Assembly (NCBI GenBank): GCA_016718155.1
Contig: JADKEH010000022.1
Span: 1 to 64,000, forward strand
Reading direction: 5' to 3'
Length of the DNA stretch: 64,000 nucleotides
From: Candidatus Rhodoferax randersensis
GTDB taxonomy: Bacteria; Pseudomonadota; Gammaproteobacteria; Burkholderiales; Burkholderiaceae_C
Shown: one piece after another, positions 51,790 through 59,348 of the stretch
How the letters are laid out: every line of letters starts with the position of its first letter
Numbering within the stretch: position 1 is the first letter of the stretch
Notes under the pieces: generated by a model
The model's input: only the letters and a program-made list of their open reading frames with translations
What the model was told of the DNA's origin: nothing
The model's database searches: none
Position numbers and translations under genes: made by a program

Positions 51790-54698
51790 TCATTTCTTCC
51801 ACTCCCCCCGCCCGGCAAAGAAGGCTTGCCAGGGCCGGGTCGCCGACGTCCCGGGCGCCGCTGGCACCGGCGCGAACTGCGGCCAGGTGGCCTTGGGCTC
51901 GTCCGCCTCGGCCTTGTAGATGCGCACGCGCACGTCGTACCAGGCCGCCTGACCGGTGACCGGGTCGGAGTTGGATATGCTGGCCTCGCCAGGTTTGCCG
52001 GGAAGCTCCTCGCTGATCAGGTGGTTAAGCAGGAAGCCGCGCTGCGACTCGTTGGCGCCGGGCGCCAGATGCCAGGCGCCGGCGGCCTTGCCGATCGCGT
52101 TCCAGGTCCAGACCGTGCCGGGCTCGACCGCTTCGGAATAGCTGGCCATGCAGCGCACCTTGCCCCATTCCGATTCGACCCACATCCAGCCGCCGTCTTC
52201 AATGCCGGCCGCGCGGGCGGTGTTCGGATTCAGGTGCAGGTGGTTGTGCGCGTGGATCTGGCGCAGCCAGGCGTTTTGTGAATCCCACGAGTGGTACATC
52301 GCCATCGGGCGCTGTGTCACCGCGTTGAGCGGGTATTTCACCAGGTCGGTTTGCTGTGCTTCCAGCGGCTCGTAGTAGAAGGGCAGCGGGTCGAAGTAGG
52401 TCTCGATGCGCTTCCTGAGGTGTTCCGGCGGCTTGCGCGACATGCCTTTGCCTTGCGCGGCGGTGCGGAATTTCTGCAGTACTTCCGAATACAGGTGGAT
52501 GATGATCGGCTCGGCGTAGCGCTGGATGCGGTTGCGCTGCGACCATTCGAGGTAGCCCTTGTTCCAGTTGCGCATGTACTGGTAGGAGGCCGGCAACTTG
52601 TGGTGGTAGACGCAGTTGTTCTGCGCGTACATCTCCCACTGGCGCGGGTTGGGCTCGCCGCGCATGAACTTCTCGCCACCCTTGCCGCGCCAGCCGGCCA
52701 GGAAGCCGATGCCCGAGCCGGGCTCGGTTTCGTAGTTGATGATGAAGTCCGGGTAGTCGCGGAACTTGCGCTCACCGCTGGGGCGCACGAAGGCCGGGAA
52801 TTTGAGGCGGCCGGCCAACTCGATCAGCACCTCCTGGAACGGCTTGCAGTCGCCCGTGGGCGGCACCACCGGGATGCGCACCGCATCGACCGGGCCGTCG
52901 AACTCCGATATCGGGCGGTCCAGCATCGACATCACGTCGTGGCGTTCCAGATAGGTGGTGTCGGGCAGCACCAGGTCGGCAAAGGCGGTGGTCTCCGACT
53001 GGAAGGCGTCGCACACCACCAGGAAGGGGATCTTGTACTCGCCATCCTCGCGCTTGTCGTTGAGCATGGTGCGCACTTCCGACGTGTTCATGGTCGAATT
53101 CCAGGCCATGTTGGCCATGAACAGCATCAGGGTGTCGATCGGGTACGGGTCGCCGCGCCAGGCATTGGTGATGACGTTGTGCATCATGCCGTGCACCGAG
53201 AGCGGGTACTCCCACGAGAAGGCCTTGTCGATGCGCACCGGCTTGCCGTCATCGTCCACAAACAGGTCGTCCGGCTCGGCCGGCCAGCCCAGGCCCAGGC
53301 CGTCGAGCGGTGAATTGGGTTTGATCGCCAGCGGCGTGTTGGGAGTCTTGGCGCAGGGCGGGATCGGGCGCGGAAACGGCGCCTTGTGGCGAAAGCCGCC
53401 GGGGCGGTCGATGGTGCCCAGCAGCGTCATCAGAATCGCCAGCGAACGCGTGGTGTGAAAGCCGTTCGAATGGGCGGCCAGGCCGCGCATGGCGTGGAAG
53501 GCGACCGGGTTGCCGGTCACGGTGTCGTGCTCCTTGCCCCAGGTGTCGGTCCAGGCAATGGGCAGCTCGATCTTCTGGTCGCGCGCCGTGATGCCCATCT
53601 CATGCGCCAGGCGGCGGATCGCTTCGGCCGGAATGCCTGTGATGCCGGCGGCCCAGTCGGGCGTGTAGGCCTCGACGCGTTCCTTGAGCAACTGGAAGGC
53701 GGGTTTGACTTTGGTTCCATCGTGGAGCTTGAAATCGCCGAGCAGGAACGGGTCGCAGCCCTCGGTGTGCGTCACCACCGGCTTGTTGCTGACACGGTCC
53801 CACCAAAGCTTGTTCTGCGGGTCGAAGCAGCCTTCTTCTTCCGGCACTTCGGTGCGCACGAACATGCCGAACTCGTCGTTGGCCTCATTCATGTTGACCA
53901 ACTGGCCAGAGTTGGTATAGCGCACCAGAAACTCGCGGTCGTACAGGCCCAGCGCGATCAGCTCGTGGATCAGGGCCAGCAGAGCGCGCCGTCGGTGCCG
54001 GGTTTGATCGGCAGCCATTCGTCGGCGATGGCCGAGTAGCCGGTACGCACCGGGTTGATCGAGATGAAGCGCCCGCCATCGCGCTTGAACTTGCTGATGG
54101 CGATCTTCATCGGATTCGAGTGGTGGTCTTCGGCCGTGCCCAGCATCACGAACAGCTTGGCGCGCTCCAGATCCGGCCCGCCGAACTCCCAGAACGAGCC
54201 ACCAATGGTGTAGATCATGCCGGCGGCCATGTTGACCGAGCAAAAGCCGCCGTGCGCTGCGTAGTTGGGGGTGCCGAACTGGCGGGCAAACAAACCCGTC
54301 AGCGCTTGCATCTGGTCCCGGCCGGTGAACAGGGCAAACTTCTTGGGGTCGGTGGCACGGATCTTTCTTAAGCGCTCTTCCAGCAGGGAGAAGGCCTCTT
54401 CCCACTCGATTTCGTCAAATTCACCTGCGCCGCGTTCGGCCCCGGCCTTGCGCTTGAGCGGCTTGGTCAGGCGCGCCGGCGAATACTGCTTCATGATGCC
54501 CGACGAGCCCTTGGCGCAGATCACGCCCTGGTTCAGCGGGTGCTCCGGATTGCCCTCGATGTAACGGACCTCGCCATTGCGCAGGTGTACCCGGATGCCG
54601 CAACGGCAGGCGCACATGTAGCACGTGGTGTTGCGCGTCTCGGTGGTGGCCCCCGCCAGCGGCGGCTGGCACGGGTCGTGGAGCGGTGTGACGGACAT
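51790..54698 (-). pseudogene. soeA: Molybdopterin subunit of sulfite dehydrogenase SoeA, one frameshift
   Basis: The cytoplasmic catalytic subunit that oxidises sulfite directly to sulfate with a bis-MGD molybdenum cofactor. From 54698 the frame has the N-terminal 4Fe-4S set (CYMCACRCGI, then ICAKGSSG) and GGSFWEFGGPDLERAKLFVM, and is lost after PGTDGAL. The continuation, LLALIHELIALGLYDREFLV to the end at 51790, is in the next frame. Inserting one base (a G on the plus strand) at about 53981-53982 restores about 969 residues. No signal peptide is present, as expected for cytoplasmic SoeA. With one error in a long conserved gene, a sequencing deletion is likely. Confidence 0.92.
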
Positions 54699-54846
54699 GC
54701 GGTGGACGTACTTTTTTGCAGACGGATCATCAATCAGGAAGCCTCGAACTGCGCATGACCGCAGTGCAAGCGCAGGGCCTGCAGACTGACCCTATTAGAG
54801 ACAAGGGCATGCGCAGGCGTCTATAGCCGCCACGGGTGACCCGGCG

Positions 54847-54861
54847 TAACCCAAATGGGTA
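54847..54861. promoter_or_regulatory. Dyad in the soeA / sensor-kinase divergent region
   Basis: TAACCCAAATGGGTA is nearly symmetric and contains TACCCAT on the minus strand, which fits the NarL heptamer TACYYMT. Related strings occur at 32328 (CCTATATGGGTAG) and 33455 (TATCCCAATGGGTGAT). The adjacent response regulator is NarL-like. Confidence 0.4.
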
Positions 54862-54986
54862 GCGGTATGTCGTGCACTGATCTTGACGAAAGTCGTAGCG
54901 GCCGCACATAGTCTGTGGCAGCATCAAAGTTTCACGATATATCAGTGTTTGGTTATATAGTAGGGTGCTTTCCTGATCGCCACACC

Positions 54987-56198
54987 ATGACTCCCGCCGC
55001 CATCGTGCCCATCCGAGCCACCGTTGAGGAGGCGCGCGCCATCGTGTCCGGGCTGGCCGCCGAGTTGCCAGCCAGCAGTGAGGACCTAGAGCCTTTGCTG
55101 GAGCGTTTTCTGATGTCCATCCTGCCGCTGGCGGGTGCCCAGGCTGGTGCGGTGCGGGTCCTCAGTGACGATGGGCAGACCATGCGATTGGTGGCGCAGT
55201 GCGGTTTGCCGGAGCAGGTGTGCAGTGCAGAGCGTTTGATGCAGCGTGACTGCGGCATGTGCGGCGTCGCTGCCGGCGCCGACGTGCTGGGCTGGGTGGA
55301 CGATGTGCGGGCCTGTGCCCAACATGGCGCCAGCAGCTACTTTGGCGTGCAGTGCAAGAGCGTGCTGGCGATATCACTGCCGCACGGCAACCAGGTGCTG
55401 GGGATCTACAACCTGTTCTTTGAGGTGACGCCCCAGATCGACCCGCCGACGCAGGCCATTTTGCGTCTGATCGGCCAGCTGCTGGGCCTGGCCTTGCACA
55501 ACACCCGCATCGAGCGCGAGCGTCTGCGCGTGACGGTAATGAAAGAGCGCCAGGAAATGGTCAATGAAGTGCATGACGCGCTGGCCCAGACACTGGCCTA
55601 TGTCCGGATGCGCTTGCCCCTGCTCAATGACGCCATGCTGGCGCATGACGACGCCAAGTCGCTCAAGTACTTCTCGGATGTGAAGAAGGCGGTCGGCGAG
55701 GTGCACGACAACCTGCGCGAGGTGATGACCTACTTTCGCACCCGCATGGACCCGCTGGGACTGCTGCACGCCTTGCAGGGCCTGGTGCAGGCTTTTGGCG
55801 AGCGCACCGGCATTGCACTGGAGCTGCGCAATTCGGCGCAGAATCTTCACCTGAGCGATGAACAGGAGGTGCAGGTGTTTCACATCATTCAGGAAGCGCT
55901 GGCCAACATCGCCAAGCACTCGATGGCCAAGCGCGCCCTGGTGGCGATTGACCGGACGCCCGAGCATCTGGAGTTTCTGATCGAGGACGACGGGCTGGGT
56001 ATGGCCGCGCCCTCGGTGTCGACCATCGTCACCTCCGCACAGGGGCTGGCGGCACCGAACCACTTCGGCCTGGAAATCATGCAGGGCCGGGCACAACGCC
56101 TGGGCGGCCGGCTGGACGTGGGCCTGAAAGACGGAGGCGGCACGCGGGTGCGCCTGGTGATACCCATGCTCGCCAAGGCCGAGGGGCTTGCCGCATGA
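54987..56198 (+). CDS. Soluble GAF-domain sensor histidine kinase (NarX/NreB-like)
   Basis: A 403-residue histidine kinase without membrane segments. Residues 40-175 form a GAF-like domain rich in cysteine (C72, C79, C89, C92, C110, C123). The HisKA_3 phosphoacceptor follows (EVHDALAQTLAYVRM, H196), and an HATPase_c domain with EALANIAKHS and HFGLEIMQGRAQRLGG. A cysteine-containing cytosolic sensor suggests an iron-sulfur or thiol redox signal, as in NreB. The start at 54987 begins the coding sequence after a short in-frame extension. The gene overlaps its response regulator and is divergent from soeA. Confidence 0.9.
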   Translation: MTPAAIVPIRATVEEARAIVSGLAAELPASSEDLEPLLERFLMSILPLAGAQAGAVRVLSDDGQTMRLVAQCGLPEQVCSAERLMQRDCGMCGVAAGADVLGWVDDVRACAQHGASSYFGVQCKSVLAISLPHGNQVLGIYNLFFEVTPQIDPPTQAILRLIGQLLGLALHNTRIERERLRVTVMKERQEMVNEVHDALAQTLAYVRMRLPLLNDAMLAHDDAKSLKYFSDVKKAVGEVHDNLREVMTYFRTRMDPLGLLHALQGLVQAFGERTGIALELRNSAQNLHLSDEQEVQVFHIIQEALANIAKHSMAKRALVAIDRTPEHLEFLIEDDGLGMAAPSVSTIVTSAQGLAAPNHFGLEIMQGRAQRLGGRLDVGLKDGGGTRVRLVIPMLAKAEGLAA

Positions 56199-56893
56199 GC
56201 CATCCTCTGCGGGTGATGCTGGTGGACGACCATGCGCTGTGCCGCAGTGGTCTGACCGAGTTGCTGCAGCATCGCGCTGGCATGACGGTTGTGGGGGCTA
56301 CCGGCGACCCGCTGCAGGTGGTGCCGATGCTGCGGGAGCATCAGCCCGACCTGCTGGTGCTGGACTTGCGCCTGGCCAGTACCGATGGCTTGAGCGTGTT
56401 GCGCCAGATTCGGTCCGAAGGGCTGGACACAGCGGTGGTGATGCTGACCATGAGTGACAGCGAGGATGATCTAGCGGCCGCCTTGCGCGCCGGTGTCCGA
56501 GGTTACCTGCTCAAGGACATGGAGCCTGAGGAGATCATCGACGCCATTGCGCGTGCCGCGCGCGGTGAGATGGTGGTGGCCTCGGCCATGACGCTCAAGC
56601 TTGCGCAGATCCTGCAGTCAGGCCCCAAGGGATCGGTCAAGGGCGACCTGGTGGCCTCGCTCACTGAACGCGAGCGCGAAGTGCTCGATCACGTGGCGCG
56701 TGGCCAGAGCAACAAAGTCATCGCCCAGGCGCTGGACATCAGCCACAACACGGTGAAGCTGCACGTGCGCCACATCATGGACAAGCTCAACCTGCGCTCG
56801 CGGGTCGAGGCGGCGGTGTTTGCGTTTGAGTACCGCAGTTCGCCGGATGGGCTGAAGGCCGCGGCCGAGGCTGGCGAGAAGCTGAGGGGCTGA
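56195..56893 (+). CDS. NarL-family response regulator
   Basis: A 232-residue response regulator. The receiver domain has the acidic pair D11-D12 and phosphoacceptor D57 (DLLVLDLRL), plus the conserved K in GYLLKDMEPEE. The C-terminal LuxR/NarL helix-turn-helix is TEREREVLDHVARGQSNKVI followed by SHNTVKLHVRHIMDKLNLRS. The start overlaps the kinase stop (ATGA). It is the best candidate to bind the TACCCAT-type dyad ahead of soeA. Part of its 3' end is copied at 57521-57584. Confidence 0.94.
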   Translation: MSHPLRVMLVDDHALCRSGLTELLQHRAGMTVVGATGDPLQVVPMLREHQPDLLVLDLRLASTDGLSVLRQIRSEGLDTAVVMLTMSDSEDDLAAALRAGVRGYLLKDMEPEEIIDAIARAARGEMVVASAMTLKLAQILQSGPKGSVKGDLVASLTEREREVLDHVARGQSNKVIAQALDISHNTVKLHVRHIMDKLNLRSRVEAAVFAFEYRSSPDGLKAAAEAGEKLRG

Positions 56894-56975
56894 CGCCCCC
56901 CACGCCCGTCTCTGGGCCGAGTTGGGCAATACGCGGGATTTCCTGCTGGGCTGAAACTGGCGCAGCGTAAAGCTG

Positions 56976-57269
56976 TTAAAGCCGGGCCACCCAATAGCCC
57001 GGCTGGCGTCGCTGGTGGGCAATTGCCAACACTTGAACCGAGCCGTCGACTTCTCGGTAAATAAGGTCAAAGTGAAAAACCTTGAACATGGAGCGTCGAA
57101 TGTCAGGCTCAAGAACAATGCGTGAGCGGTCAGGCGAAGCGCAAACTGTGGCCAAAATACTCCGAAATTCAGTGTGATAGCGGCTCCCCAGCCCCGCTTG
57201 TATTTCTTCGTAGTAGGCGACCTGCTTTTTGTGCTCTTCGGCCGCCTCGGGGTGAAGCCAATACTTCAC
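56976..57269 (-). CDS. parE: ParE-type toxin
   Basis: A 97-residue RelE/ParE superfamily toxin (MKYWLHPEAAEEHKKQVAYY; RRSMFKVFHFDLIYREVDGS; LAIAHQRRQPGYW). ParE toxins block DNA gyrase, while RelE members cut mRNA; the sequence is closer to ParE. It overlaps its antitoxin gene by four bases. The pair converges with the response-regulator gene. Confidence 0.87.
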   Translation of the reverse strand: MKYWLHPEAAEEHKKQVAYYEEIQAGLGSRYHTEFRSILATVCASPDRSRIVLEPDIRRSMFKVFHFDLIYREVDGSVQVLAIAHQRRQPGYWVARL

Positions 57270-57490
57270 CTCAAGAGCGCCTGGACTTCCCGCTCAAGTT
57301 GTTCGCCACTCACCAGATTGACCTTGCCGGTGTCAATTTCATCAGCGCGGCGGTGTGCCTCACGGAGCCAGATATCCTGAATATCAGTTTCCGATGGTGC
57401 ATCTAGGCTATCGAGTAACAGATGCACCAAGTGCGCACGCTCCGGCTTGGGCAGGCCAAGTACAGATTGTTCGATGGCGGCTGAGTTCAT
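57266..57490 (-). CDS. Addiction-module antitoxin (TIGR02574-like)
   Basis: A 74-residue small acidic protein (LGLPKPERAHLVHLLLDSLD, then a DEIDTGKVNLVSGEQLEREV tail) of the kind that pairs with ParE/RelE toxins. The Leu-rich helix and the LVSGE motif are typical of this antitoxin group. Its stop overlaps the toxin start. Upstream lies a duplicate of the response-regulator 3' end. Confidence 0.82.
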   Translation of the reverse strand: MNSAAIEQSVLGLPKPERAHLVHLLLDSLDAPSETDIQDIWLREAHRRADEIDTGKVNLVSGEQLEREVQALLR

Positions 57491-57520
57491 GACGCAATGC
57501 TATCACTGAACCGGCACGTC

Positions 57521-57584
57521 GAAGCTGCACGTGCGCCACATCATGGACAAGCTCAACCTGCGCTCACGGGTCGAAGCGGCGGTG
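57521..57584 (+). repeat. 64-bp duplicate of the response-regulator 3' coding region
   Basis: Matches 56755-56818 (GAAGCTGCACGTGCGCCACA to GCGGCGGTG) with two mismatches. The sequence after it does not continue the gene. The two copies flank the parE toxin-antitoxin pair. Confidence 0.9.
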
Positions 57585-57703
57585 CGCGCGAGCACGGTTT
57601 TGTGCAGCCAGATGTTCATCTTTTGCTGATTCGCCGCCGCGCGCTGCTCCAGTTGCGCAACCACATCAACGACCGCAACCTGCTGCTGCGTGTCCGCGAG
57701 CTG

Positions 57704-57961
57704 TTAGCCCGCTGCGCCAGAAACCAGCGGGAATGCGGATGGATTTCGTATGGACTGCACCGATAAGTCGACGTCCAACCCCGGCCAATAGAGATGGTCG
57801 GGGGTGGCCACTGCACATCCGAAATCTGTTCGATCGTCCCCTTTCGAAACCATGGGAATTGATCAAAGGGCACGAGCAGCTCCTCGTCGGCAAGCAGAAG
57901 CCAAAACCCGTGCTTCGAAACATGAGCAAACTTCAGCCGCCAAAGTGGTGGTTCCAGGCAT
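57704..57961 (-). pseudogene. DUF2442-family protein in an integron cassette, frameshifted
   Basis: Starting at the ATG at 57961 with a GAAGGAG site, the reading needs one base removed in a T run (near 57930) and another in a C run (near 57818). It then gives FAHVSKHGFWLLLADEELLV, PFDQFPWFRKGTIEQISDVQ and DHLYWPGLDVDLSVQSIRNP, ending GAAG. This closely resembles DUF2442 proteins as known from cassette arrays. The TAA stop lies inside a GGGCTAAC core, as in cassettes. It overlaps the DUF4160 gene upstream, its usual partner. Function of the pair is not established. Confidence 0.65.
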
Positions 57962-58169
57962 CTTGGATCTCCTTCAAGTGTGCGTTCAAACTGCTTGCGC
58001 TTGTCGAAGCTGCGCAGCAGAAAGACCAGTATGGTTAGCTAGAACCACCTGGGGTGTAAGCCAGAACTTCGCTTCGCCGTCAGCATGCGCAACATGCACA
58101 TGAATACGTGTCTACTCCCGAGAAAAAAGAAGAGACGAAATTGGCCGTCACGAACAATCGTAGGTGCAC
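57933..58169 (-). pseudogene. DUF4160-family protein in an integron cassette, broken
   Basis: With corrections the minus strand reads PTIVRDGQFRLFF, then TRIHVHVAHADGEAKFWLTP and NAHLKEIQDAWNHHFGG. This is a DUF4160 protein. As written it has a TAG where the family has Glu (before TRIHVHV), a frame change in the TTTTTT run and another before NAHLKEI. Its C-terminus overlaps the DUF2442 start. The two families often occur as neighbours and are suspected toxin-antitoxin partners; that role is not proven. Confidence 0.6.
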
Positions 58170-58308
58170 TATCGGTACTGTAACCAAGTTACTCTCTGGT
58201 CGCTACCGAGGTTGTGCAAAAACCCGTTCGCACCCACCCAAGGCATGCGGCCAAGGGGTTGCGAATCAATTGGCCGTACCGCGCAGCGTGAAGCGGTTCA
58301 ATCGCTTG

Positions 58309-58860
58309 CTAGCGGTCATTCTCGTGAGAGTCCAGGGCTAACAAGAGACTGGTTCTGTGCTCGCGAGCGACGGTTTGCCACGACTCGCCACACAGCGCGG
58401 CCTCTATTGCCCAAAGAAGATTGAGGCTGACGCGTGCGTCCGACCGCTTGGCCAACGAGAAAGCAGCAACCGATCCCAGCGCCGCGAGGTGTTCAGCCGA
58501 CTTAACACCAGCCGCCACGAGGACTGCGGCCGACTTCGGGCCGAGGTTTGCCATGGCCGCAAGCTCTCGGATGGCTTGTGGCGATGGCGCCGGCTTTCCG
58601 GACGGTGCCGCCCGGCGCTTCGTTTTGCTGGCGTCGGCAGCGGCAGTAATGGCCGCTTGAATGGCCGCCTTAGCCTGCGGGCTATTCTTCCAGCAAGTGG
58701 AACCGACAAGTGCTGCTGCGCCTTCGACGATTTGACGGGCGTCAGCGGCAGCCAGTTCTTTCAAGTTCGAATAGCCCATCTGTTCCAACCGCGCGATGAC
58801 CGTTGGTCCTACGCCTTTCACGGCAAGGAGAAGTTCTCGATCAGCGATTGCAAATGGCAT
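58309..58860 (-). CDS. Helix-hairpin-helix protein, TfoX C-terminal-like
   Basis: A 183-residue protein with two helix-hairpin-helix-type segments: LLLAVKGVGPTVIARLEQMG near the start and LAAMANLGPKSAAVLVAAGV near residue 110, the latter like the TfoX C-terminal domain. Between them lies a K/R/A/P-rich linker. It may bind DNA. The start at 58860 lies about 20 bases inside the GTTGAAC core of the attC site at 58880, so it is a cassette gene. Confidence 0.7.
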   Translation of the reverse strand: MPFAIADRELLLAVKGVGPTVIARLEQMGYSNLKELAAADARQIVEGAAALVGSTCWKNSPQAKAAIQAAITAAADASKTKRRAAPSGKPAPSPQAIRELAAMANLGPKSAAVLVAAGVKSAEHLAALGSVAAFSLAKRSDARVSLNLLWAIEAALCGESWQTVAREHRTSLLLALDSHENDR

Positions 58861-58879
58861 CGAAGGTGCTCGTATGGCG

Positions 58880-58965
58880 GTTCAACGTAAAAGTGACCGG
58901 ACCACCAAAACTTGCGGCGAAGCCGCCTCCTGCTGTTGTGGGTCCGAGTCGATTGACAGTTAGCG
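58880..58965 (-). repeat. Integron attC recombination site
   Basis: The ends are CGCTAAC (58959-58965, minus-strand reading) and GTTGAAC (58880-58886), which fits GTTRRRY. Between them are the imperfect arms GGACCCACAACA and TTTTGGTGGTCC around a GGCGGCTTCGCCGC hairpin. Length 86 bp is typical. The preceding gene stops eight bases before its first core. Confidence 0.8.
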
Positions 58966-58972
58966 CGCGTAC

Positions 58973-59323
58973 CTAGAACACCATGACATGGTCGACGAGA
59001 TATTTGTCGCCACTTTGAACCAAGACCATTTCGGCAACAAACTCGCCGGGCTGCTTCGTGAACCACTGCCGCCATACGACAGCCACAGAATCAGGGCGCC
59101 TAAACGCGACCACAAACTCACGATTTGCGAAGAACCCCTTGGTGCCTTGATAGTGCTTGCAGATTGACTGCAGTGATTCCCTGGACAGAACGCTCTTTAA
59201 TCGATCGGTGAAGTCGCGAACATGTCGATCGTAGTCAATAGCGGTGGAGGCATCCATCAGGTTGTCCATGATGGGCGTTGCCACGGCCAAAATCTCTGCG
59301 TCTGATTTCTGTGCCAGATCCAC
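58973..59323 (-). CDS. Cassette-encoded hypothetical protein (NTF2-like?)
   Basis: A 116-residue soluble protein (MDLAQKSDAEILAVATPIMD; VAVVWRQWFTKQPGEFVAEM; DKYLVDHVMVF end). The predicted helix-then-strand order resembles a small NTF2-like fold, but I cannot assign a family. The GTG start at 59323 has an AAGGAGAG site and lies about 19 bases from the GTTAGCG core next to the IS. Its stop is eight bases from the next attC. This is a complete cassette gene. Confidence 0.68.
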   Translation of the reverse strand: MDLAQKSDAEILAVATPIMDNLMDASTAIDYDRHVRDFTDRLKSVLSRESLQSICKHYQGTKGFFANREFVVAFRRPDSVAVVWRQWFTKQPGEFVAEMVLVQSGDKYLVDHVMVF

Positions 59324-59348
59324 GATGAACTCTCCTTAGCGCGCTAAC

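Noticed and set aside
49729..54698. Alternative reading of soeABC as DMSO, polysulfide or tetrathionate reductase
   Set aside because: The catalytic subunit has no Tat signal, so it is cytoplasmic as SoeA is, and sat-aprBA adjoin it; sulfite dehydrogenase fits best, though the reaction is not proven by sequence.
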